DNA of 50,947 nucleotides, from assembly GCA_030524225.1 (NCBI GenBank), contig JAUNGV010000016.1, positions 1-50,947 of the forward strand. The letters are read 5' to 3'. How positions within the stretch are numbered: position 1 is the first letter of the stretch; the number at the start of each line of letters is the position of its first letter. The notes under the pieces were generated by a model. It was not told where the DNA came from. It ran no database searches and was given only the letters and a program-made list of their open reading frames with translations. The translations under genes were made by a program, and so were the position numbers. Below, one piece after another: positions 7,585 through 15,112 of this stretch. This DNA comes from Eubacteriales bacterium. Its GTDB lineage: Bacteria; Bacillota; Clostridia; Lachnospirales; Lachnospiraceae.

Positions 7585-9483
7585 CTACCTCTCCTCAAAA
7601 ATGGACTGAACATCAGCGGGAATAGCGGGTAGCAAAATGTGAACTTTTGTTCCGACTTGTTCCTTACTTTCCACAGAAAGACCATAGGATTCACCGTATT
7701 GCAACTGGAGGCGCCGATGAATATTGAGTAGACCATAATGACTTCCGTTTGAAGTGGCGGTCGATCCTTCAGAGTTTTCTTTCAGCAATGTCCCGAGTTT
7801 ATCTGGGGAAATCCCGACTCCGTCGTCTTCAACAGTCAGGTATAGCGTTTCTTTTTGGTAATGACCATAAATTCGAATGTTTCCCTTTGGGGATTCTTTT
7901 TCCAAAATTCCATGAAACAATGCGTTCTCTACCAGAGGCTGTAAGGTGATTTTGGGAATGGAGAAGGAGAGAAGTTCAGGATCGATCTTTGTGAAAAAGG
8001 TGATATCCTCTCCGAAACGAAATTCCTGTATTTTCATGTAGTATTTTACATGCTCCAGTTCATTTTGAATGGAGACAATATATTTTCCCTTTGAAAGAGA
8101 GAGCTTATAAAAACTGGCAAGAGAGCAGACTGTTTCATTGATCTGCGCCGCTTTGTTCTGATAAGAGAACCAGCGGATCATATCAAGAGTATTATAGAGA
8201 AAATGAGGATTGATCTGCGACTGCAGTGCTTTATATTCGGCATCTTTCAGATCAATACCCATTTGGTAATTTTCTTTCAGCAGCGACTGAATGCGTGCGA
8301 TCATAAAATTGTAGTTGGCAGTCAGGAGACCGATTTCATCTTTATAGATACTTCCGGGAATCGGGTGCAAAACGCCGCTCTGTACATCTTTCATATACAG
8401 ATGCAGGATGTCAATTCGGTTGGAAATAGAATACGCAATTGGTTTGCTTAAAAGCCAAGCGAGAAGCAGTACAACAGTAGAAACACACAGCAATGTATTG
8501 ATCAGAGAAGTTGTGGCCATGGTAAATGTATTGTAAGGAACCAAAGTAGTCATTCGCCAGTCGGTACCGGAGAGAGGGGCCGACAGTATGAGGTAGGAGG
8601 TCCCATTCAGTTGAATCCGGCAGGGAGTGCCACTGGGGCAATCCGGAAGAGAAAATTCTTCTTCAGAGAAGGCAGCAGAAGAACTATCGGAAATAGAGGA
8701 CGAGACAATTACTGCTCCGGATAGATCGGTGAGCAGTGTGAAACTGTCGCTGGAGTAGTTGGCAGAGTTCAGGATTGGCATAATAGAGGTCAGCGGGATA
8801 TCGAGGCGGAGAATAAAAGAGAGGCTGGAGTAGTCATTTTGCCGGTACATGGCGCGAAACAGGGAGATACAGGGCAAATCAGGATAAGGAAGATCTTCGA
8901 GCTGAGCGCTTCCTACAAATAAACAGATTCCTTTTCGGGCAAAAAGGGCAGGATACCAGGCAGAAGATTCCGCCTGAGAAAACGGGCGAATATACTCGTT
9001 GTTATCGGAATAAGATAACGTATCCGGAACGTAGAGACATGCTCGGGCAATGTCTCTGTTCTCCTGCATGTTTTTGAGTAGGTGCAAAAGAGACCGAGAG
9101 TCAGCAGTTTGTTCAATAATGGAATAGGAATCCCTTTTTTTGTTCAGAATTTCGTTTAGTGACACATTATAGATCAGCATGTCGCTGGCGGAGCAAATAC
9201 TGTCTATTTTATAAGCCAGATAGGAATTGGCCTGATTATAGTTCTGGGAAAAACTGAAAATATTCTGTCTGTAAATAGAACGCGAAGTAAAGGTATAAAT
9301 TATAGTTGATAAAATACCGACAAAGAGAAGAACAAAGAAAAAATAAGTAATCACAATTTTGCTGTGCAGATTCAGGTTGTTAAAATAGTGTATAGCAAAA
9401 CAAATCAGACGATTTCGTTTAAAATGTTCTGAAACAGTGATAAAAAAGCTTTTTTTATGAGAAGTTTTTTGTTCTGTATTCAT
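7585..9483 (-). CDS. YesM-family sensor histidine kinase
   Basis: This is a membrane sensor kinase of the LytS/YesM type. From the start chosen here (632 residues) it has TM1 at about 43-64, an extracellular sensing domain at about 65-320, TM2 at about 324-345, a HAMP linker, and a His-kinase core. The phospho-accepting H427 lies in SQINPHFLYNTLD, the N box is LQPLVENALFHG, and the G boxes are VEDDGVGIS and HYGLLNIHRRL. The reading frame continues to 9558, but that codon is TTG with no ribosome site. The ATG at 9483 has GGAG 13 bases upstream, and ATGs at 9495 or 9510 remain possible. The regulator gene stops about 84 bases upstream on the same strand, so the two form one operon. It probably senses the sugar carried by the divergent importer at 11357-14856. 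Confidence 0.92.
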   Translation of the reverse strand: MNTEQKTSHKKSFFITVSEHFKRNRLICFAIHYFNNLNLHSKIVITYFFFVLLFVGILSTIIYTFTSRSIYRQNIFSFSQNYNQANSYLAYKIDSICSASDMLIYNVSLNEILNKKRDSYSIIEQTADSRSLLHLLKNMQENRDIARACLYVPDTLSYSDNNEYIRPFSQAESSAWYPALFARKGICLFVGSAQLEDLPYPDLPCISLFRAMYRQNDYSSLSFILRLDIPLTSIMPILNSANYSSDSFTLLTDLSGAVIVSSSISDSSSAAFSEEEFSLPDCPSGTPCRIQLNGTSYLILSAPLSGTDWRMTTLVPYNTFTMATTSLINTLLCVSTVVLLLAWLLSKPIAYSISNRIDILHLYMKDVQSGVLHPIPGSIYKDEIGLLTANYNFMIARIQSLLKENYQMGIDLKDAEYKALQSQINPHFLYNTLDMIRWFSYQNKAAQINETVCSLASFYKLSLSKGKYIVSIQNELEHVKYYMKIQEFRFGEDITFFTKIDPELLSFSIPKITLQPLVENALFHGILEKESPKGNIRIYGHYQKETLYLTVEDDGVGISPDKLGTLLKENSEGSTATSNGSHYGLLNIHRRLQLQYGESYGLSVESKEQVGTKVHILLPAIPADVQSIFEER

Positions 9484-9567
9484 TTTATAATTCATTCTCC
9501 ACTCGATCATACTGCCATAAAATACAAGGCGTGTTTTTAATATGAAAATAGTAAACAAAGAGTCATT

Positions 9568-11154
9568 TTACATTAAATTTCTAAAGTCTGCGGGGGTTTG
9601 TCCAACGTTTTTTTTGAATATACGAATAAAATAATTACAGTCCCTGTAGCCGATAAGGGAGGCGATTTCCTTGATTTTCTTATTGGTTTCAAGAAGATAT
9701 TCCTTTGCTTTTGCAATGCGAAGATCAATCAGGTATTGATTGATCGTGGTGTCAAAAGCTTTTTTATACAGTATGCAAAGATAAGACTCACTTACCGAGA
9801 AAGTCTCTGATATTTCCTGAAGAGATAGACCTTCTTTTTCGTAGTTTTCTTCTAAGAACAAACGGATTTGGTAGGCGAGAGCATTTTGTGAAAAAGAAGA
9901 ATCAGTAGAGAGAAAAAAGGTTGTCAATCTCTTCTCCAGTTCTGCTTCTATTTCGTTGAGGAATGTAATTTTCCAAAAAGAATCGCGAATGGTTTCCGGT
10001 GTTTCATCAGGAAGAAAAGCACGTCCCTTACAAAGACGATCGGTGTCATATAAAAAGAGCATCGCCTGAATAAAAAAATGTTTGACGGTACTCGGCAGTG
10101 TGCCGTCAAATTGCCGCAATTTCTCAATAAGATCGTGAATATAAGAAAAAGCGGCGGTCTCATCCTGATGCCTGACTGCCTTTTCGAATGGAAGAAGGGT
10201 ATCAGGAGAAAACTGATAGCTTCTAGATCCCGAATCTTCCCAGGAAAAAAGAGAAGAGTTTTCTGCACGAAAAAATCCACGTTCCAGACATATGGCGGCG
10301 CTTTGGTAGGAGAGAAAAAGCTGGAGAATACTTTGGACAGGATTTCCGGCAGCAATCAGAAAAGGGCAGGATGCTGTTAATGTATCCTGAAGTATCTGAC
10401 ACAGAGATACAATTTGATCTCTCAGAGCAGAAATATCTACAAGACTTCCAAGTCTGATTTGTACGACTGACAGAGAATCGTTTTTCCATCCGATTAAAAA
10501 TTCAGAGAAAGAATTTGTTTGCAGTGCATTTGTGAGAAGACTCCGCAAAGCATCCTGTCGGGATACGGTAATAGATGCGGAAGTGATAAAGCGGATCAGG
10601 ATGGATACCCATGCCCCGGATGTTTCAAGATCAGGTGAAGCGACGGATAGAATTTCCTGTATATGCCGGGATGCTAAGGACGGCGGTACAGTTAGAGAAA
10701 GAGCCGCTTTATTTTGAAGCTCTGGAAGGCTCATGTCGAGTTGACGGCTTATTTCATCGGCAGAATGGGCAAGAGCCTGTTTTTCCCGGCATTTTTGGAC
10801 GGCAATTCGAAGAGTAGAAATCAGTTCTTCCGGAGCAAAAGGTTTTTCAATGTAGTTGACAGCAGATAAACGGATTGCAGATTTAAGATATTCTTTATCC
10901 GCATAACCACTCATGAAAATAATACTGCAGTCAGGAAAATTTTTTCGGAGCTCAAAAGACATGGAAACTCCGTCCATCTGTGGCATTTTCACATCGGTCA
11001 GAATGATATCTGGGGAGAAAGAAAGCACTTTGGATAGACCGTCTTTTCCGTTTTTGGCAGTTATGACTTGATCAATTCCCAATTCTTCCAACGGGATAAT
11101 AGAAAGAATTCCCTCTCTGGTAACAGTTTCGTCATCGACTAATAAAAGATTCAT
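9568..11154 (-). CDS. YesN-family response regulator, receiver plus AraC DNA-binding domain
   Basis: This is a transcription activator paired with the adjacent YesM kinase. The receiver domain (about 1-120) begins MNLLLVDDE, with phosphorylated D54 in ILTDVKMPQMDG and the conserved lysine in NYIEKP. A long central region of unknown function, typical of full-length YesN, is followed by an AraC-type double helix-turn-helix (about 430-528: ISETFSVSESYLCILYKK and ASLIGYRDCNYFIRIFKK). The start is ATG 11154 with GGAGG 5 bases upstream. A minus-strand promoter at 11207-11234 excludes the longer frame that begins at 11208. It faces the LplB-type importer operon across a 200-base divergent region, its most likely target. 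Confidence 0.93.
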   Translation of the reverse strand: MNLLLVDDETVTREGILSIIPLEELGIDQVITAKNGKDGLSKVLSFSPDIILTDVKMPQMDGVSMSFELRKNFPDCSIIFMSGYADKEYLKSAIRLSAVNYIEKPFAPEELISTLRIAVQKCREKQALAHSADEISRQLDMSLPELQNKAALSLTVPPSLASRHIQEILSVASPDLETSGAWVSILIRFITSASITVSRQDALRSLLTNALQTNSFSEFLIGWKNDSLSVVQIRLGSLVDISALRDQIVSLCQILQDTLTASCPFLIAAGNPVQSILQLFLSYQSAAICLERGFFRAENSSLFSWEDSGSRSYQFSPDTLLPFEKAVRHQDETAAFSYIHDLIEKLRQFDGTLPSTVKHFFIQAMLFLYDTDRLCKGRAFLPDETPETIRDSFWKITFLNEIEAELEKRLTTFFLSTDSSFSQNALAYQIRLFLEENYEKEGLSLQEISETFSVSESYLCILYKKAFDTTINQYLIDLRIAKAKEYLLETNKKIKEIASLIGYRDCNYFIRIFKKNVGQTPADFRNLM

Positions 11155-11206
11155 ATCTTCCTCCACTTGTTCTAGGATAGAGCGGATCGACGGCAGCGCT
11201 ACAGCC

Positions 11207-11234
11207 ATTATAACATTAAAATAGGAGGCTGCAA
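11207..11234 (-). promoter_or_regulatory. Sigma-A promoter for the regulator-kinase operon
   Basis: On the minus strand TTGCAG (11234-11229) is separated by 16 bases from a consensus TATAAT (11212-11207). Transcription would start near 11200, leaving a leader of about 45 bases before the regulator ATG at 11154. Confidence 0.65.
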
Positions 11235-11307
11235 GAGAGTGCAGCGGCGCAGTAAAAGAATGTGCTATTCATTCAAAAAAACTCTGATTTTATTATGAAA
11301 ATAGCTT

Positions 11308-11316
11308 TGCTACGAT
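11308..11316 (+). promoter_or_regulatory. Extended -10 promoter candidate for the first LplB-type importer
   Basis: TGC-TACGAT (11308-11316) resembles an extended -10 element. The -35 position (TTTTAT, 11288-11293) is poor, as expected of an activator-dependent promoter. A GTAAAAG half-site at 11252-11258 lies further upstream. The ATG is about 40 bases downstream. Confidence 0.45.
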
Positions 11317-11356
11317 AAAGATACAGCAACCAGTGCAGCAGGGAGGTACAGCAAAA

Positions 11357-12292
11357 ATGACGAAAAGTAAAAGACAGGAATTTGTAAGAGAAGTAAAAAA
11401 AAGCAAAACGCTTTTGCTGATGATCCTTCCGGCAGTTTTGATTATATTCGTATTCGCTTATTTACCGATGGGTGGTATGATTCTGGCATTTAAACAATTT
11501 AATTACAGAGATGGAATATTAGGAAGTCCCTGGACAGAAGGCATTTTTGACAACTTTAAATTTTTCTTTATGTCGGGAAAAGCATTCGGAGTTACACTGA
11601 ATACTTTTTTGTATAATTTGAGTTTTATTGCGGTGAATACCGTGTTAGCTGTTTCTTTCGCTGTGGTACTGAGTGAAGCAACAGGAAAAAGGTTTAAGAA
11701 GTTAACACAATCTGCTATTTTTCTTCCTTATTTTGTCTCATGGGTTATCGTGGGAACGATTGCGTATAATCTGCTAAATTACGAAAACGGCGTGGTAAAC
11801 GGCGTTCTGATGCAGCTCGGAATGGAGCCGGTTAACGTCTATGCAGACGGGCCGATTTGGAGAGTGCTGATTGTGCTGTTTAATGCGTGGAAAGGTGTCG
11901 GTTACAGCATGGTGGTGTATCTGGCGGCGGTGACAGGGATTGACATGCAGCTGCACGAGGCGGCGAAGATCGATGGCGCCAATATTTTCCAGCGAGTCAG
12001 GCATGTGACGTTTCCGGCAGTGGTGCCGACGATTGTAACGATGGTGTTGTTGGATGTAAGTAAAATTTTTCGAGGAAATTTGGATCTGTTTTATCAGCTG
12101 ATTGGCAAAAACGGTGCGCTGTATGAGGCGACGGATGTCATTGATACATTTGTATTCCGTTCACTTTTGGAGACTTCGGATATTGGAATGGCTGCCGCTG
12201 CAGGATTTTATCAGTCTGTTTTGTGTTTTGTTACGATCATGGTGGTAAATGGCATTGTCAAAAAAGCACAGAGTGAATACGCATTGTTCTAA
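11357..12292 (+). CDS. LplB-family sugar ABC transporter permease
   Basis: This is the first permease of a CUT1 importer of the LplB type (311 residues). Membrane segments begin at TLLLMILPAVLIIFVFAYLP. The family signature MGGMILAFKQFNY follows, and the EAA loop is HEAAKIDGANIFQRVRHVTFP. The ATG at 11357 is preferred over the GTG at 11333 because GGGAGG (11341-11346) stands 10 bases before it. The second permease follows after 14 bases, then the lipoprotein receptor. A close paralog lies at 31063. Such systems typically import complex plant or host oligosaccharides and borrow a shared ATPase, and none is encoded here. It is probably activated by the divergent YesN regulator. Confidence 0.95.
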   Translation: MTKSKRQEFVREVKKSKTLLLMILPAVLIIFVFAYLPMGGMILAFKQFNYRDGILGSPWTEGIFDNFKFFFMSGKAFGVTLNTFLYNLSFIAVNTVLAVSFAVVLSEATGKRFKKLTQSAIFLPYFVSWVIVGTIAYNLLNYENGVVNGVLMQLGMEPVNVYADGPIWRVLIVLFNAWKGVGYSMVVYLAAVTGIDMQLHEAAKIDGANIFQRVRHVTFPAVVPTIVTMVLLDVSKIFRGNLDLFYQLIGKNGALYEATDVIDTFVFRSLLETSDIGMAAAAGFYQSVLCFVTIMVVNGIVKKAQSEYALF

Positions 12293-12306
12293 TGGGGGGA
12301 ATATAG

Positions 12307-13206
12307 ATGCAAAAAAGGAATCACGGAAAAATAGGTGCGGATACGTTTTGTTTTAAGATAGTCGGTTATTCTATATTGTGCCTTTTTGCACTGCTTTGTC
12401 TTTTGCCTTTTTTTCTGATCATAGCGTCCTCGTTTACCAGTGAGAATTATATTATCAGAAATGGCTACGTGCTCTGGCCTAAAGAATTTACCGTATCGGC
12501 CTATCAGCTTGTGTTTCAGAATCCAGTTCGTATTTTGAGAGCCTATGCAGTCACTGTGTTTGTGACGGTGGTAGGAACAGCGTTGAGTGTATTTATTAAC
12601 ACTATGACAGGATATGTGCTGCAGAGGAAAGATTTTAAGTGGAGAAATATTTTCTCGTTTTATTTTTTCTTTACGACGCTGTTTTCCGGTGGTCTGGTGC
12701 CCTGGTATATTCTGTGCGTCAAAACGCTTCATTTGAAGAATACGATTTGGGCGTTGATTGTTCCGACATTGGTATCTGTCTGGTATATCATTCTGGTGAA
12801 AGGGTTCATGCGCAGTGTTCCAGAGGAGATTACGGAATCGGCAAAGATTGACGGAGCGGGAGATTTCCAGATTTTTATCAAATTAATTCTTCCGTTGTCC
12901 AAACCGGTTGTTGCCACTATTGCACTGTTTTCGGCGCTGACCTATTGGAATGACTGGTATCTGTGTATGCTATTTATAGACAAGAAAGAACTGATGGATC
13001 TGCAGTATCTGCTGTATCAGTTGATGGGAAGTATTAAGGCCCTGCGTGAAATTGCAAGTCAGACCACAGTTTCAGTCAGTTCTATGCCAATTGAATCTAC
13101 GAAGATGGCGTTAACGGTGGTGGCAACGGGACCGATTATTCTGGTTTATCCTTTTGTGCAGAAATATTTTGTCAGAGGGCTGACGCTTGGGGCGGTAAAA
13201 GGATAG
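12307..13206 (+). CDS. YtcP-family carbohydrate ABC transporter permease
   Basis: This is the second membrane subunit of the importer, 299 residues. The six-segment core begins at GYSILCLFALLCLLPFFLII, with the family features ITESAKIDGAGDFQIFIKLILP (EAA loop) and a C-terminal FVRGLTLGAVKG. The ATG at 12307 follows a GGGGGGAA ribosome site. It sits between the LplB-type permease and the lipoprotein gene, which starts 46 bases after its stop. Its equivalent in the second locus, at 32096, is highly similar across the whole length, so the two importers arose by duplication or from related donors. Confidence 0.95.
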   Translation: MQKRNHGKIGADTFCFKIVGYSILCLFALLCLLPFFLIIASSFTSENYIIRNGYVLWPKEFTVSAYQLVFQNPVRILRAYAVTVFVTVVGTALSVFINTMTGYVLQRKDFKWRNIFSFYFFFTTLFSGGLVPWYILCVKTLHLKNTIWALIVPTLVSVWYIILVKGFMRSVPEEITESAKIDGAGDFQIFIKLILPLSKPVVATIALFSALTYWNDWYLCMLFIDKKELMDLQYLLYQLMGSIKALREIASQTTVSVSSMPIESTKMALTVVATGPIILVYPFVQKYFVRGLTLGAVKG

Positions 13207-13251
13207 GTAGCAATGGATGTGAAATTCATTCAAAATAAGAGGAGGAAGACA

Positions 13252-14856
13252 ATGAGAAAGAGAACAGTCAGTTTATTGCTTGGAATGTTGCTGATGGGCA
13301 GCAGTATTCTGTCAGGATGCGGAGGAAACAGTGAGCAAAATGCAGCGGATCCCAGTGAGACAGTAGAAGTGTCGGAATCTGCAGATGAGCCAGAAATCGC
13401 AGCGGCGCTGGAGTATTATGGCAATGATGTGTCGCAGGAGAAGGAATTGGTTGTCTATGTCATCGGAGATGAACCGGTAGCGGCGGATTCTGTGGAGGAA
13501 GCACTGAACGAGCGTCTGAAAGAAGTGCTCAATACCACGGTGGATGTCAATTACATTTCGCTCAGTGACTACGCGCAGAAGTACTCGTTGCTGCTAGCAA
13601 GCGGAGAAAGTATTGATCTGATTTACACTTCTACATGGGCTTTTTATAACGAGGAGGCGACTAAGGGGGCATTTATAGAAATCACGGATGAACTGCGTGA
13701 GCAGTATATGCCTCAGACATATGAGGAGCAGGATGCCATGGCGTTTGAACAAGCCAAGATACAGGGGAAATGCTACATGGTGCCCAAGAACAGCCCGTAT
13801 GTCAATAATGCAATGCCAGTGTTAATTCGCGGAGATCTGAGAGAGAAGTACGGGATGGATCCAATTGACAGCGTGGAGGATCTGCAGGCATATTTTGAAG
13901 CGGTTGTAGAGAATGAAGAGGGGATATACCCTTATGCAGCTTCTGCAGACGGTGTGGAAATGTCTATGAATCTGTTTCAGAGCCGGAACAATCTCGTTCC
14001 GATGAGCTGCGGCAGTGGAAAATATTTTGGGTATTTTTATGAGGGAGAAAACCCGACGGCAGAGGATGTCGTTTGGCAGTATGGAACGCAGGAATATCTG
14101 GAATTCTGCACGATGATGAAGGAATGGGCGGATAAGGGGTTCTGGTCAAAAAATGCGGTTTCCAATACGACTTCTCCTATGGATGCGTTTCAGAATGGGA
14201 CAAGTGCGGCACTGTTCTGGAATCTGGATACCTGTGAATCGGCAAAAAATGTAGTGGATACTGAACATCCTGAGTGGAAGGCGGAACTGGTTAATGTTAC
14301 GCCGGGTGTTGTCCATGTAAAGGGAGTGTATACAGGAGATGGATTTGCTGTTCCTGCCGTGTCCGAAAATCAGGAGAGGGCACTGGTGTTACTCGATATT
14401 CTCAAATTCGACAAGGAAAGCTATGATATCTGTCGCTATGGAATAGAGGGAGCGACCTATAACGCAACGAGCGATACTACGTACACGTTGGGGGCGGATC
14501 AGGCGAACTATACGGTTGGAAATGCGCCGTTGTCATGGGGGTTAAAGAACGATCAGCTGGAGAGAATTCAGGGAGAGGCGGGAACGACGCAAAGTGCAAT
14601 TCGTTCGGAACTGATGGATGATGCAATCAGCGAGGTGACGAGTGGATTTATTTTTGATGACTCTTCTGTAAAGAGTGAACTGGCGGCAATGAGCGAGGTG
14701 TGTTCGCAGTATGTACCGCTCTTAGAGCTGGGACTCGTGGACGATGTACAGGGAACACTGGATGAATTAAATGCAAAATGCGATACGGCGGGACGTGCTG
14801 TAGTGGAGGAAGAATTTCTGCGCCAGTACACGGAATATTTGGAAAACTTAAAATAA
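13252..14856 (+). CDS. Extracellular sugar-binding lipoprotein of the LplB/YtcP importer
   Basis: This is the surface receptor that delivers a sugar to the two permeases. It has a lipoprotein signal peptide, with MRKRTVSLLL as the basic start, a hydrophobic core, and lipobox ILSGC at about residues 19-23. A short acidic linker leads into a solute-binding fold of about 500 residues (534 in total), the large size typical of LplA/YtcQ receptors. The ATG at 13252 has GAGGAGGAAG just upstream, while the in-frame ATG at 13213 lacks one. Motifs shared with the paralog at 33188 include LSDY, IDLIYTSTWAFY, a KGAF-containing segment and IRGDLREKYG. A terminator follows at 14891, ending the operon. The ligand is unknown. 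Confidence 0.94.
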   Translation: MRKRTVSLLLGMLLMGSSILSGCGGNSEQNAADPSETVEVSESADEPEIAAALEYYGNDVSQEKELVVYVIGDEPVAADSVEEALNERLKEVLNTTVDVNYISLSDYAQKYSLLLASGESIDLIYTSTWAFYNEEATKGAFIEITDELREQYMPQTYEEQDAMAFEQAKIQGKCYMVPKNSPYVNNAMPVLIRGDLREKYGMDPIDSVEDLQAYFEAVVENEEGIYPYAASADGVEMSMNLFQSRNNLVPMSCGSGKYFGYFYEGENPTAEDVVWQYGTQEYLEFCTMMKEWADKGFWSKNAVSNTTSPMDAFQNGTSAALFWNLDTCESAKNVVDTEHPEWKAELVNVTPGVVHVKGVYTGDGFAVPAVSENQERALVLLDILKFDKESYDICRYGIEGATYNATSDTTYTLGADQANYTVGNAPLSWGLKNDQLERIQGEAGTTQSAIRSELMDDAISEVTSGFIFDDSSVKSELAAMSEVCSQYVPLLELGLVDDVQGTLDELNAKCDTAGRAVVEEEFLRQYTEYLENLK

Positions 14857-14890
14857 TAAGCAATAAGCAGGCGAATTCTATGAGGTGAAA

Positions 14891-14930
14891 CGGCAGTCCG
14901 ATGATGAGCGGTCATTGGTCTGCCGTTTTC
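14891..14930 (+). terminator. Rho-independent terminator after the first importer operon
   Basis: A long hairpin pairs CGGCAGtCCgATGAT (14891-14905) with GTCATTGGtCTGCCG (14911-14925), with one T-T mismatch and some G-T pairs. The tail is TTTTCCC. It lies 35 bases after the lipoprotein stop. Confidence 0.85.
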
Positions 14931-14993
14931 CCTGTATTGATTTTGGAGGCGTGGCAGTGTCTCGAAATACAAGTCCATAGCCCTCGCGGAAGA

Positions 14994-15079
14994 GCCGTAA
15001 AATTTGCATAGGATATGTGAAATCTACATAGGGAATGTGTATTTTTTCCATGCCGTAAAATTCTCACTTTTACTACAAT
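14994..15079 (+). promoter_or_regulatory. Control region of the GH operon: direct repeats, inverted repeat and -10 box
   Basis: Three signals stack up before the GH2-like gene. GCCGTAAAATT occurs twice (14994-15004 and 15052-15062). CATAGGATATGTG (15007-15019) and CATAGGGAATGTG (15027-15039) are direct repeats with a 20-base period, two helical turns. GTAAAA-N7-TTTTAC (15055-15073) is an inverted repeat directly abutting a TACAAT -10 box (15074-15079). No good -35 is visible, as expected of an activated promoter. A similar inverted repeat occurs at 30883. AraC-type YesN regulators commonly bind direct repeats, so the 20-base pair is a fair activator site by inference. Confidence 0.5.
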
Positions 15080-15112
15080 GGCAACTATAGAGCGAAACAG
15101 GAGTGATTCAGA

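Noticed and set aside
9484-9558. N-terminal extension of the first YesM kinase to 9558
   Set aside because: The first codon is TTG without a ribosome site, and the added residues are not typical of the family.
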